DNA of 64,000 bases from Bacillus sp. FJAT-49736 (GTDB lineage Bacteria; Bacillota; Bacilli; Bacillales; Bacillaceae_C), in assembly GCF_018343615.1 (NCBI RefSeq), contig NZ_JAGYPI010000004.1, positions 63,588-127,587 of the forward strand, read 5' to 3'. The notes under the pieces were generated by a model that saw nothing but the letters and a program-made list of their open reading frames with translations, was not told the DNA's origin and did no database searches. The translations under genes and the position numbers were made by a program. This document shows, piece after piece, positions 36,171 through 45,274 of the stretch (the stretch's first letter is position 1; each line of letters begins with the position of its first letter).

Positions 36171-36214
36171 AAACACGAATATTAATCGTGTGTTATATAT
36201 AAACGTTCGTATAT
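36171..36214 (-). promoter_or_regulatory. candidate PurR boxes upstream of guaC
   Basis: AAACACGAATATT (36171-36183) fits the PurBox AWWWCCGAACWWT at 10 of 13 positions. ATATACGAACGTT on the opposite strand (36202-36214) fits at 11 of 13. They are inverted and 18 bp apart, close to the usual 16-17 bp. ACACGA and TCGTGT (36173-36191) also form an inverted repeat. Confidence 0.5.
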
Positions 36215-36329
36215 TTTAAATGTACATTATTTTAGTCAGTATGTCAAAGTTTTTAAAAAATAAAAGAACGCTATATCTCAGATCCATGTATATAGTGTAG
36301 TCCTCTTGGGAGGTCTTGCAGCTTTTTGC

Positions 36330-36570
36330 CCAAAATTCAATACACACAAAATTTAATTGATTCATTTCCAAAAGATAAGACGAAAGGGCATTATTGGATT
36401 GAGGAGAAACATCTAAGCTGTATGATACCGAAAATATAACGGATCGTGATACAAAAGTTATTGGTTCCTGCACTAACTGCAGTACTCGGGTGCTTTGCTT
36501 TTTGGCGGGGAAACTGTGGAATAAGATCGAAATGGAAAGTTGGAATACAGGTGTAGGTGTAAATGGTTAA
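36330..36570 (+). pseudogene. possible frameshifted gene remnant
   Basis: One plus frame encodes IQYTQNLIDSFPKDKTKGHY then WIEEKHL. After a frame change near 36410 another reads SKLYDTENITDRDTKVIGSC then TNCSTRVLCFLAGKLW up to a TAA at 36568. Both have protein-like composition, and the second holds a CTNC pair, but neither has a start or ribosome site. Family unknown. Confidence 0.25.
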
Positions 36571-36610
36571 TTGTAATGGTAAATATTCACTTTCCTCTTT
36601 AATAACGGAA

Positions 36611-36635
36611 CGGGTAGGAGAAAGACTCCTACCCG
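36611..36635. terminator. hairpin after the neutral protease gene
   Basis: CGGGTAGGAG and CTCCTACCCG form a perfect 10-bp stem 20 bp past the protease stop (minus strand), with a weak T-run. Confidence 0.7.
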
Positions 36636-36655
36636 ATATATTATTATATTCTTCA

Positions 36656-38275
36656 TTAATTGACGCCAACCTGGCTCCAAGCAGTAGCAACTGAATTGGC
36701 AGTTGCCGAACCATACAAGTCCTGGGCAGCTTGAACTAATGCCTGACGGGCACTGGAAAAACTGCTGTTTGGAGTTAAGTAGACAGTAAGAGCGCGATAA
36801 TAGATTTGCTCCGCTTTCGTAATTCCAATGCTTGTTATTGTATTATACGCAGCCTTATTTGGAATACCACTGTTAGTATGAACACCGCCCCAGTCGCCTG
36901 CTTGAGTAATCGGCAGATTTTGATAGTTTCTCATATGATCAGGCTGGCCATATTGGGTTGGATTGGATAAGCTTCTAAGTGCATCGCCTGGAATTCCTGG
37001 TGTATATACATCTTCGCCTATTAACCAATCATTTGGATCTAAGAAATACCCAAATACATCGGAAAACGATTCATTTAATGCGCCTGGTTGAGCTTGATAG
37101 GCTAAATTAGCAGTAGTTTGTGTAACGGCATGGGTTAATTCGTGTGCCACAACATCTAATGCACCAGATAATTGGGTAAATGTTCTGCCGTCACCGTCAC
37201 CATATATCATTTGGTTCCCGATCCAGGCAGCATTGTTATAATTTGATCCATAATGTACAGTGGAGATAATGTCTGCTCCTCTATTATCATAGCTAAGTCT
37301 TTTAAACTTACTATAATAATAGTCAAATACCTTCCCGGCATAATAATGGGCATCCACTGCTGCTCTCTGTTTTGTGGTAGTAAACTTATTTGTTGAAGAA
37401 GTTACATAATAACCAGGTAGACTATAGTCCCCGCCATTATTATTATCCAAGGTCTCGATTACGCCATTCATTGGTTTGGAAGTATCTATTAAATAATAAG
37501 TATTATTATAGAAATAGGTATTTAAGGATTTTGTATCTCCTAGGACACCTGTACCAGACCCTACTGCTTCATAGACTTGATTCACTGCTTTCAGAACCTC
37601 GCCAGTTTCTGCATTCACCCAAATTTGCCAATTAGCTGGATATGGTTCAGAGAACTGTAATTGAACATGATAAGCAAGCGTGTAGACATCATTTTCATTC
37701 AAAACAACCAGGTCAGACGTTTCTGTTAAAGCACTTTTATCACCATGCATCGACTTGATTGTTTTAGCGGCATCTTTCCGGTCTATTTTAATATGCTTCC
37801 AAGCTATATCTAGTGCATCTTTTTTGGATAGTTTTTTCATTTGCTTTACATTCTTTGGTGCATCAGCATTAAATTCCCCGTTTACTGCAGTAATATTACC
37901 GTCTTTATCTGTATGAACGATCACCTTTGATTGGTCAATCGGGATGTTTTGGATGCTAGGTTGAAAAACATAATGGTTCATTCCTAGTTCATCTGTGTTC
38001 TTCTCCACAAAAACTAGATTAATAGAGCTATTTTCGCCAAAAATATCGGGATTATTTTTTAGGAGATTTTTTGCATCCTTTTCTGAATTTACTTTTTCTG
38101 ATACGATTTTCCCTCGAATAAAGGAGGATCTTTCCTGTTTTAGCTGACTCTTTACCTCTGGCTTTACTCTCCAGGTTGAGTCCATGGTTTGTGCTGACAC
38201 TGCCCCACTAGTCCCCACCAGTGTCATGCTTAAGGTTAAAGCTCCAATCACCGTTTTCCAATTTCTTTTCTTCAA
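36656..38275 (-). CDS. neutral protease (bacillolysin, M4 family)
   Basis: A 539-aa secreted zinc protease precursor. Residues 1-28 are a signal peptide ending SGAVSA-QT. An FTP/PepSY propeptide follows to about residue 225, then the thermolysin-type catalytic domain. Zinc ligands are His378 and His382 in HELTH and Glu402 in GALNESFSD; the proton donor is His466 in GGVHTNSGI. The start codon is TTG with AAGGAGGAG upstream. It degrades extracellular protein for nutrition. Upstream of its start, 38276-38534 shows nothing beyond AT-rich DNA. Confidence 0.95.
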   Translation of the reverse strand: MKKRNWKTVIGALTLSMTLVGTSGAVSAQTMDSTWRVKPEVKSQLKQERSSFIRGKIVSEKVNSEKDAKNLLKNNPDIFGENSSINLVFVEKNTDELGMNHYVFQPSIQNIPIDQSKVIVHTDKDGNITAVNGEFNADAPKNVKQMKKLSKKDALDIAWKHIKIDRKDAAKTIKSMHGDKSALTETSDLVVLNENDVYTLAYHVQLQFSEPYPANWQIWVNAETGEVLKAVNQVYEAVGSGTGVLGDTKSLNTYFYNNTYYLIDTSKPMNGVIETLDNNNGGDYSLPGYYVTSSTNKFTTTKQRAAVDAHYYAGKVFDYYYSKFKRLSYDNRGADIISTVHYGSNYNNAAWIGNQMIYGDGDGRTFTQLSGALDVVAHELTHAVTQTTANLAYQAQPGALNESFSDVFGYFLDPNDWLIGEDVYTPGIPGDALRSLSNPTQYGQPDHMRNYQNLPITQAGDWGGVHTNSGIPNKAAYNTITSIGITKAEQIYYRALTVYLTPNSSFSSARQALVQAAQDLYGSATANSVATAWSQVGVN

Positions 38276-38534
38276 AAATACTCCTCCTTAACCTGTTGTT
38301 TTCAACTGCTTTTTTATCTTAATATGGTTTTTCCTTGAAGAAAAGATAAAAATTTATAATATTGTGAAAATGATGATTTTTTACCATGAAATCCACAAAT
38401 GGCTAGTTTAATGGTGGTAAAAAGGGTGGGAGATGATAAGAAAATATGAGGATTCATGGCTATTTTTTTGTATGGGAATAGGAAAATTTCTGGGGCTGTA
38501 AAAAGTAGTGGTTGGTAGAGCTTTTTATATATAG

Positions 38535-38561
38535 AAAAATGCCCCAAGTTGGTCTTGGGAC
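38535..38561 (-). terminator. terminator of the sulfite-oxidase-like gene
   Basis: On the minus strand GTCCCAAG and CTTGGGGC enclose ACCAA and are followed by ATTTTTC. Confidence 0.75.
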
Positions 38562-38598
38562 ACTTCATCAGGTAATTTTTATTTTGTTATAAACTAAA

Positions 38599-39666
38599 TT
38601 ATTCTATCTTTACTTGTACACGGTCAATGGCATTATAGCCGTATCCTTTTCGATTCCAAAAGGGCTCCATTGGCTGGGTGCGGTTATAAGTATCAGTCGC
38701 CTTTGATAGGATCGTGTATTCTCCTTTTTCCGATACGGTCCATTTATAGGACCATGAAACCCATTCATACAAAGAGGGATTCCTAGTTTCAATGATTGCA
38801 TCCTTCCATGTTAGCCCATTATCTGTGCTAATTTCGATCCTTGCGATAGAACCCTTTCCTGTCCAGGCTATACCCTTAACTAAATGATTGCTTGTATTAA
38901 GAACCTGCATATCGTATGGTTTTTGAATAGTGGAATTTACATTTAAGCTCGTAACAGGGTAAGAATCTGCATCGCTATCCTTATGAGGATAGTAAACGTA
39001 GTCTATAGATTGAAATGGTCCTTTAAATTCCCGGTCTATCACAGTAATTTGTTTGATCCATTTGACAGAAGCCATTGAATACCAATCTGGAACAATTAAT
39101 CTTAGCGGAAAACCGTGCTTAAAGGGAATTGGCCGATGATTATATTCATAAGCAATGATGGTGTTGGGATGTAGTGCCTTTTCCAGAGGGATGCTTCGAG
39201 CATAACTATATATGGAATCAAGATCTTTTCTTTCTCCGTAGTCAAATCCTTCTACTATAACTTCCTTTGCATTATTATTTAACTCCACAAGCTCAAGAAG
39301 AGTTTGTAATGAAACACCTTTCCAATAACCTTGACTGATACCGCCTTTTTCCCATTGTTCTCCAAATACCTTAGGTCTAAAAAGACTCCGTTTGTCTCCG
39401 GAGCATTCGAGTACTACTTTCATGGTTTTGGCAGGAAAATGAATGATATCATGCATGGAAAAAAGTATAGGTTTTTTAACAGCCCCATTTATAGGCAATA
39501 TGTAATTTTGTGAAAGTGTTGGATAAGGAAAATGGTTCCGTCTATAAAAATATGGTGAGCTTACAGTGTTTTTCTTTAAAAACTCAATAGGAGTTTCTTG
39601 ATTTTCTGGAATCAGACTATGAGTCTTTAAAAAAGGTCGTACAAAGGAATGTGGCTTATAACTCAT
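38599..39666 (-). CDS. sulfite-oxidase-like molybdopterin enzyme
   Basis: A 355-aa protein with an N-terminal molybdopterin domain and a C-terminal immunoglobulin-like dimerisation domain (STDNGLTWKDA ... YEWVSWSYKW). The molybdenum-ligating cysteine is Cys88 in VVLECSGDKRS, where canonical enzymes have C-A-G-N-x-R. GFPLRLIVPDWYSMASVKWI is the conserved substrate-pocket segment. No signal peptide or heme domain is present. Likely oxidises sulfite or a related S-compound; the electron acceptor is not evident. Confidence 0.85.
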   Translation of the reverse strand: MSYKPHSFVRPFLKTHSLIPENQETPIEFLKKNTVSSPYFYRRNHFPYPTLSQNYILPINGAVKKPILFSMHDIIHFPAKTMKVVLECSGDKRSLFRPKVFGEQWEKGGISQGYWKGVSLQTLLELVELNNNAKEVIVEGFDYGERKDLDSIYSYARSIPLEKALHPNTIIAYEYNHRPIPFKHGFPLRLIVPDWYSMASVKWIKQITVIDREFKGPFQSIDYVYYPHKDSDADSYPVTSLNVNSTIQKPYDMQVLNTSNHLVKGIAWTGKGSIARIEISTDNGLTWKDAIIETRNPSLYEWVSWSYKWTVSEKGEYTILSKATDTYNRTQPMEPFWNRKGYGYNAIDRVQVKIE

Positions 39667-39818
39667 AACTTCCTCCTTACTAAAATAGTTAATAAATATG
39701 TATGTTTGCCAAATTGGAAATAGAAATATTGTTGAAAGTATATTTGTATAGTATTGTATATTTATAAGTTAAACTATATATTTATTAATTTTTGTATTTC
39801 AAATTAGGAGGAATAGGG

Positions 39819-40985
39819 ATGAAAGACCTTTTAAAAGCACAAATAGAAAATTTGCAGGAAAAGCTATGGGAGATGAGTGATTATTTGTATTATCATCCTG
39901 AACTGGGAGACCAGGAGTATAACTCTATGCAGCTGCTTGTCAATTTTCTGGAGGAACATCAATTTTCCGTTGAAACAGGTATTGTCGGTCGTACAACAGC
40001 GTTTAAGGCAGTATACGATAGTAAAAAGAGCGGACCAACTATTGCATATTTATCCGAGTATGATGCATTACCAGGGATTGGCCATGGGTGCGGACATAAT
40101 ATGATCGGCACGATGAGTGCAGGAGCAGGAGTGCTTTTAAGTAAAGTAATCGATCAAATTGGGGGACGTGTAGTGGTACTTGGAACGCCAGCGGAGGAAA
40201 CGAATGGTGCCAAGGTTCCAATGGCAGAGCAGGGAATCTTTGATGATATCGACGCTGCCATGATATTGCATCCATCCGATGAATCCTATGAAAGCGGTGA
40301 ATCGTTAGCAATGGACGCGATTCAGTTTGATTACCGCGGCCAATCAAGCCACGCTGCGGCAGCACCTGAACAAGGCATTAATGCACTGGATGCGGTCATT
40401 CAATTATTCAATGGGGTTAATGCACTTCGCCAACACGTAACTTCCGATGTTAGAATTCATGGAATAATTAAAGAAGGGGGTCTTGCTGCTAATATTGTAC
40501 CTGACAAGGCAGTGGCCCAATTTTATGTTCGTGCAAAAGACCGTGGTAATTTGAATGAAGTAGTGGAAAAGGTAAAGAATATTGCAAATGGAGCAGCTTT
40601 AATGACTGGGGCTAAGCTTACTATCGAAAATTATGAATTAAGCTATGATAATATGATAACCAATCAAACATTATCACAGTTATTTACAAAGAATCTACTA
40701 AGCTTAGGTACCGCGGAGGTCAAGAAGGCAAAGGATTCATATGGTTCCATTGACATGGGGAATGTAAGCCAGGTTGTTCCTGCAATTCATCCATATATTG
40801 GTCTGGATTCCCCGGGGCTTTGTGCACATACACAGGAATTTGCGGATAAAACAATTACAGATAACTCTCATAAAATCTTGTCAAAAGGAGCTGTAGCTCT
40901 TGCGTTAACAGGCTATGATTTACTTTCGAATAAGGAAGAATTGGAAAAAGTCCAAAAAGAATTTCGAAAAGCGGTAAATGTATAA
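39819..40985 (+). CDS. M20-family amidohydrolase/peptidase
   Basis: A 388-aa M20D-like metallohydrolase. The metal-site blocks are YLSEYDALPGIGHGCGHN, GTPAEETNGAK and a C-terminal LCAHTQEFAD. The lid domain starts with FDYRGQSSHAAAAPEQGINALDA. AbgB/HipO-like members hydrolyse N-acyl or p-aminobenzoyl amino acids. AGGAGG lies 11 bp before the ATG at 39819. It sits just upstream of a polar amino-acid importer but is separated from it by a terminator. Confidence 0.86.
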   Translation: MKDLLKAQIENLQEKLWEMSDYLYYHPELGDQEYNSMQLLVNFLEEHQFSVETGIVGRTTAFKAVYDSKKSGPTIAYLSEYDALPGIGHGCGHNMIGTMSAGAGVLLSKVIDQIGGRVVVLGTPAEETNGAKVPMAEQGIFDDIDAAMILHPSDESYESGESLAMDAIQFDYRGQSSHAAAAPEQGINALDAVIQLFNGVNALRQHVTSDVRIHGIIKEGGLAANIVPDKAVAQFYVRAKDRGNLNEVVEKVKNIANGAALMTGAKLTIENYELSYDNMITNQTLSQLFTKNLLSLGTAEVKKAKDSYGSIDMGNVSQVVPAIHPYIGLDSPGLCAHTQEFADKTITDNSHKILSKGAVALALTGYDLLSNKEELEKVQKEFRKAVNV

Positions 40986-40993
40986 TTTGTTAA

Positions 40994-41024
40994 GGGAGTG
41001 CCTCTTATGGAGGTGCTCTTTTTT
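40994..41024 (+). terminator. terminator of the M20 gene
   Basis: GGAGTGCCTC and GAGGTGCTC (with G-U pairs) followed by TTTTTTA. Confidence 0.75.
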
Positions 41025-41120
41025 ATTCTTATGGATGCATATATATTAAGATGTTAGAAAATTTAAATTTATATTTATACGCTTTTCAAGTATGAAAATG
41101 TATGTTAATATTCATTATGT

Positions 41121-41134
41121 TGCATAAAAATACA
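41121..41134 (+). promoter_or_regulatory. ArgR/AhrC-like box
   Basis: TGCATAAAAATACA matches the Bacillus ARG-box core TGAATAAAAATTCA at 12 of 14 positions. It lies 48 bp upstream of the solute-binding protein start, suggesting arginine control of the importer. Confidence 0.4.
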
Positions 41135-41181
41135 TTTATATTAATAAAAATAAATACTGAAAAATAGGGAGGACACTATTT

Positions 41182-41949
41182 ATGAAAAAGCTTTTATTAT
41201 TGTTATCTATAATACTTTCTGTCTCATTATTAGGAGCATGTGGTCAAAGTAAGAGTACTGGAGCAAATGGTGATAACAATAAAAAGGTATTAATAATGGG
41301 AACATCGGCTGACTTTCCGCCTTTTGAAACGCGAGATATAAATGGGAATATTGTCGGGTTTGATGTGGATCTTGGTAAATACATCGCAAAAAAACTAGGG
41401 TACAAATTGGAAGTTAGAGATATGAAGTTTGATGGTTTAATAGGAGCTTTACAAGCAAAACGTGTAGATATGGTGATATCTGGGATGTCCGCGACAGATG
41501 ATCGCAAAAAAAATGTAGATTTCTCCGATGAATATCATCATTCTGGTGAAATGTTCGTTACCAAGAAAGATTCTTCTATTAATTCAGTGAATGATTTGAA
41601 AGGAAAAACGGTAGGCTTCCAATTAGGGTCGATTCAAGAAGAAGGGGCCAAAAATCTGCAAAAAACGGTGAAATTTAATACAAAGGCATTAGATGATGCT
41701 ACTGCAATCATTCAAGAATTATTATCTAACCGTATTCAAGTAGCTTATTTAGATAAGTCTGTTGCGGAAGGTTATATTAAAAAACAAGGATTAGCTGGCT
41801 TTAATGATCCCACTTCGAGCTCACCTGGAATGGGAATTGCTTTTCCAAAAGACAGCAATCTAGTTAACGATGTAAATAAGATACTAAAAGAAATGCAAGA
41901 TAACGGAAAAATGGATGAGTTAAAGGCAAAATGGATAAAGAATAATTAA
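41182..41949 (+). CDS. amino-acid ABC transporter solute-binding lipoprotein
   Basis: A 255-aa family-3 binding protein. The signal peptide ends in the lipobox LLGAC with lipidated Cys20. The binding core includes GTSADFPPFETRDINGNIVGFDVDLG, MVISGMSATDDRKKNVDFSD and KGKTVGFQLGSIQEEGAK. It resembles ArtP (YqiX), the B. subtilis arginine-binding protein, but the ligand is inferred. First gene of a three-gene importer operon. Confidence 0.9.
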   Translation: MKKLLLLLSIILSVSLLGACGQSKSTGANGDNNKKVLIMGTSADFPPFETRDINGNIVGFDVDLGKYIAKKLGYKLEVRDMKFDGLIGALQAKRVDMVISGMSATDDRKKNVDFSDEYHHSGEMFVTKKDSSINSVNDLKGKTVGFQLGSIQEEGAKNLQKTVKFNTKALDDATAIIQELLSNRIQVAYLDKSVAEGYIKKQGLAGFNDPTSSSPGMGIAFPKDSNLVNDVNKILKEMQDNGKMDELKAKWIKNN

Positions 41950-42003
41950 TGCATTTTTATTCATATTGTGCACTTAAAGGAATATGGAAAAGAGGTGTAA
42001 GGC

Positions 42004-42663
42004 ATGAATTTAGACTTTAGTCAAATTGTGCCTTATATTCCTTTTATCTTAAAAGGAATATGGGCAACGATAAAACTTGTTATTATTGCAATTATATTTG
42101 GTTTTGTTTTTGGAACAATATTAGCATTATGTAAGATTACTAGAATAAAGATTCTGCAATGGCTGGCAGATGCTTATACATCTGTATTTCGGGGAACTCC
42201 GTTAATTTTGCAATTAATGATTATTTATTTTGCTATTCCGCAATTAACCGGCTATGATATTTCTGCCTTTTTGTCCGCCATTCTAGCCTTTGGTTTAAAT
42301 TCCTCTGCTTATGTTTCGGAGATTATAAGAGCGGGAATTCAAGCAGTGGATAAAGGACAAACAGAAGCAGCCATGGCTCTTGGTATACCATATCGGTTAA
42401 TGATGAAGGATTTAATTATGCCACAGGCATTGAAAAATATCTTGCCTGCTTTAATGAATGAGTTTATTTCCTTAACGAAGGAATCAGCGATTGTTTCCAC
42501 TATTAGTTATTTGGATCTTATGCGTCGGGCACAGGTGGTTGGTGCAAAATTATACCGAAACTTTGAACCATTAATTTTCGTAGGTTTAATCTATTGGGTG
42601 CTCGTTCTAATTTTAACGCTGCTAGGTAAATGGGTAGAAAGGAGAATGAAGTATAGTGATTAA
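42004..42663 (+). CDS. amino-acid ABC transporter permease
   Basis: A 219-aa HisM/ArtQ-type permease with five hydrophobic segments. The EAA loop [26 protein letters not shown] contacts the ATPase, and [15 protein letters not shown] is the family signature near the first third. GAGGTG precedes the ATG. Its end overlaps the ATPase start by 8 bp. Confidence 0.92.
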   Translation: MNLDFSQIVPYIPFILKGIWATIKLVIIAIIFGFVFGTILALCKITRIKILQWLADAYTSVFRGTPLILQLMIIYFAIPQLTGYDISAFLSAILAFGLNSSAYVSEIIRAGIQAVDKGQTEAAMALGIPYRLMMKDLIMPQALKNILPALMNEFISLTKESAIVSTISYLDLMRRAQVVGAKLYRNFEPLIFVGLIYWVLVLILTLLGKWVERRMKYSD

Positions 42664-43378
42664 AGTAGAAAACCTTTCTAAAAAGTTTGGGAAAAACGAG
42701 GTTTTAAAAAATATTTCTACGAGCATAAATAGTGGGGAAGTAGTCTCCATCATAGGTCCTTCTGGGTCCGGTAAATCTACTTTACTGCGTTGCTTGAATC
42801 TTCTTGAGAAGCCTAGTGAAGGAACCGTAATGGTATATAATCAAGACATTACCAATCCGAAAACAAATATTAATAAAATTCGTCAGCAAATCGGGATGGT
42901 TTTTCAGCATTTTCATTTATTCCCGCATATGACTGTTTTGGAAAATTTAACTTATGCCCCAATGAAGGTAAAAGGAGAATCTCGTCAGGTTGCTGAAACG
43001 AAGGCACGGGAATTATTATCTAGAGTAGGTTTAACGGAAAAAGAGAATGCCTATCCTAATAATCTTTCCGGCGGACAGAAGCAACGTGTTGCTATCGCGC
43101 GTGCTCTTGCAATGGAACCTAAACTAATGCTATTTGATGAACCGACGTCCGCATTAGATCCGGAAATGGTAAAGGAAGTGCTTAATGTAATGAAGGACCT
43201 GGCCCAATCGGGAATGACAATGGCCATCGTAACTCATGAAATGGGCTTTGCAAAAGAAGTGGCGGATCGGGTGTTATTCTTAGATAATGGGGTCCTTCTG
43301 GAAGAAGGTAAACCAGAGGATTTTTTCAACTCCCCTCAGACAACGAGAGCGAAAGAGTTTCTGGAAAAAGTTTTATAG
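42656..43378 (+). CDS. amino-acid ABC transporter ATPase
   Basis: A 240-aa polar amino-acid importer ATPase. It has Walker [11 protein letters not shown]-loop [17 protein letters not shown], signature LSGGQKQR, Walker [15 protein letters not shown] and switch [14 protein letters not shown]. The start is GTG 42656, inside the permease gene, indicating translational coupling. With the lipoprotein and permease upstream it makes a complete ArtPQR-like importer, probably for arginine or related amino acids. Confidence 0.94.
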   Translation: MIKVENLSKKFGKNEVLKNISTSINSGEVVSIIGPSGSGKSTLLRCLNLLEKPSEGTVMVYNQDITNPKTNINKIRQQIGMVFQHFHLFPHMTVLENLTYAPMKVKGESRQVAETKARELLSRVGLTEKENAYPNNLSGGQKQRVAIARALAMEPKLMLFDEPTSALDPEMVKEVLNVMKDLAQSGMTMAIVTHEMGFAKEVADRVLFLDNGVLLEEGKPEDFFNSPQTTRAKEFLEKVL

Positions 43379-43390
43379 AGAAAGAATAAA

Positions 43391-43423
43391 AATAAGAGTG
43401 TTCATTGGAACACTCTATTTTTA
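43391..43423. terminator. bidirectional terminator
   Basis: AGAGTGTTC and GAACACTCT with A- and T-runs, between the convergent ATPase and tetR genes. Confidence 0.85.
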
Positions 43424-44209
43424 TTATCTTTGAGATTCTTTAAATGTCAGATAGTGCTCGATCCCGTCCAGTATTCTTTCAAGACCAAAATCGAAATCAT
43501 CTCCAACTGTATTTTCTTCAACATATTCATCGGTATATGCCCCAGACATTAGAACAGGGTAAAGATCTGGATAGCGTTCTTTAGTAATTAATTTTTTTAG
43601 TGCAGCACTATAGTCACGGCCACTTATTTCGCTCGGGCTTTTCCCCGCTTGAATAGCCATGCTCATGTCTTTCATTATGATACCGCACCAACGTGAATAT
43701 CCACTCAAAAGAAGAACAATAGACATTTTTTCATAATCATTGAGGGGGAGACCTCTAGTAGTACGGAGCGCTACGTCCACTATTTTAAGCTGGTTGGGTG
43801 TGATGGGAACGCTTGTAATAGGAATGTCACCAAACCAAGGATGGTCTTGAAAGACTTTGATACAAATCTTCACATACCGTCGCATTCTTTCCCGCCAATC
43901 TAATCCTTGTTCCTCTTCGGGATATGGTATATCAGAAACCTTATCTTGCATTAATAAAAGTAAATCATCCTTACTAGGAACATATCGGTAGAGTGACATT
44001 GCTGTGAAGCCTAAAGATGAAGCTACCCGGTTCATGGATAGAGCAGAGAGTCCTTCCTTATCAGCAATTTCAATAGCAGCTTGAACAATTTGTTTAATAC
44101 TAAGTTCTCTTTTGGGTCCTCTTTGTGGTTGTTTGCCCAATCCCCAGCTTATCGCAATGCCAGATGGCAAGCTCTCTAACTCGTGATCAATTTTGTCCTT
44201 ATCTTTCAT
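43424..44209 (-). CDS. TetR-family regulator of the DrrAB-type exporter
   Basis: A 261-aa TetR_C-type regulator. The HTH LSALSMNRVASSLGFTAMSLYRYVPSKDDLL starts about residue 55, after an unusual N-terminal extension (IAISWGLGKQPQRGPKRELS). This extension and the TetR-like ligand domain are seen in TetR(A)-class regulators of drug exporters. The ATG at 44209 is preferred, as GAGGTG abuts the ATG at 44215. It is divergent from an ABC drug exporter, with two operator-like palindromes in the shared gap. Confidence 0.87.
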   Translation of the reverse strand: MKDKDKIDHELESLPSGIAISWGLGKQPQRGPKRELSIKQIVQAAIEIADKEGLSALSMNRVASSLGFTAMSLYRYVPSKDDLLLLMQDKVSDIPYPEEEQGLDWRERMRRYVKICIKVFQDHPWFGDIPITSVPITPNQLKIVDVALRTTRGLPLNDYEKMSIVLLLSGYSRWCGIIMKDMSMAIQAGKSPSEISGRDYSAALKKLITKERYPDLYPVLMSGAYTDEYVEENTVGDDFDFGLERILDGIEHYLTFKESQR

Positions 44210-44299
44210 GTTCATTTCACCTCAGGTTTGCATCATTTACTCTAATTTCCTATCTCCATCTGTTAAGAAATGAATAAGTACATTTTTTAAATTTTTTGG

Positions 44300-44359
44300 T
44301 TGCACATTAATTGTATATGTAATATACTGTGTATGCAATAAACTGTTTATATAATAAAC
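44300..44359 (+). promoter_or_regulatory. exporter promoter with tandem TetR-type operators
   Basis: TTGCAC (44300-44305), a 17-bp spacer and TATACT (44323-44328) form a promoter toward the exporter. GTATAT-GTA-ATATAC (44313-44327) covers its -10. GTTTAT-ATA-ATAAAC (44345-44359) follows with its centre 32 bp away, about three helical turns, on the same DNA face. Confidence 0.7.
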
Positions 44360-44395
44360 GTAAGTGTTTTCAGATATCAAAGGAGGAATACACGG

Positions 44396-45274
44396 ATGGG
44401 CGAAATATCTATTGAAGTTAAAAATCTTCAAAAGAAATTCGGGCAACAGTTGGTTTTAGACGGTATCGATCTAACTGTTTCAAAAGGGGAAATATTTGCG
44501 CTGTTGGGTCCAAACGGTGCGGGAAAGACGACAATTATAAATATTTTATCGACATTAGTAGCACCAGATGGTGGTTCCGCATATGTAGCAGGCTATGATG
44601 TAGTTCGAAACAAGGAAGAAGTACAAAATGCCATTAGTTTAACAGGTCAGTTTGCAGCTGTAGATGAAATGTTAACTGCCGAGGAAAATTTAAAAATGAT
44701 GGGGAGACTTTCCGGCCTTTCGCGAGTAGAATCACAACTGCGTACAAAAGAGCTATTAGAATATTTTGATTTAATAAAGGTAGCTCGGAATCGGGTGAAA
44801 ACTTATTCTGGAGGAATGCGCAGACGTTTGGATCTTGCTGTCAGCTTAGTAGTACACAAACCGATTATTTTTTTAGATGAGCCAACAACCGGTCTTGATA
44901 CTCGCAGTAGAAGAGCACTTTGGGATACTATATTGCAATTGGCGTCAGAAGGAGTAACGGTATTTCTTACAACACAATATTTAGAAGAAGCAGATCAGTT
45001 GGCGGATACGATTGCCGTTATTTCAAAGGGTAAAATTGTAGCGCATGGAACACCGGAGGAAATGAAAGCTCGGATAGGAAATGAAACCATTGAATTACGA
45101 AATGAGCAGGATGAAATTATTCATGAGATCCCTACCAAAGGTAATGTCTTGGAGGTTAAACAAATTCTTGAGGAACTGACAAGTAGCATTCCACAAGGAA
45201 CACGAGTAAGTATTCGCAAACCTAGCTTAGATGATGTGTTTATATCATTAACTTCGGAAAAGGAGAGAGTTTAA
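44396..45274 (+). CDS. DrrA-type drug-export ABC ATPase
   Basis: A 292-aa ATPase with Walker A GPNGAGKTT, signature YSGGMRRRLDLAVSLV, Walker B IIFLDEPTTGLDTRSR and a C-terminal regulatory extension (NEQDEIIHEIPTKGNV ... SLDDVFISLT), as in daunorubicin-resistance DrrA. AAAGGAGG precedes the ATG. Its stop and the permease start share one base (TAATG), so the two are translated together. Confidence 0.9.
   Translation: MGEISIEVKNLQKKFGQQLVLDGIDLTVSKGEIFALLGPNGAGKTTIINILSTLVAPDGGSAYVAGYDVVRNKEEVQNAISLTGQFAAVDEMLTAEENLKMMGRLSGLSRVESQLRTKELLEYFDLIKVARNRVKTYSGGMRRRLDLAVSLVVHKPIIFLDEPTTGLDTRSRRALWDTILQLASEGVTVFLTTQYLEEADQLADTIAVISKGKIVAHGTPEEMKARIGNETIELRNEQDEIIHEIPTKGNVLEVKQILEELTSSIPQGTRVSIRKPSLDDVFISLTSEKERV

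Noticed and set aside
36216-36714. 85- and 107-codon minus-strand frames behind the neutral protease start/stop region
   Set aside because: One overlaps the end of the protease gene in another frame; neither has a start signal or protein-like composition. The plus-strand remnant is the better reading.
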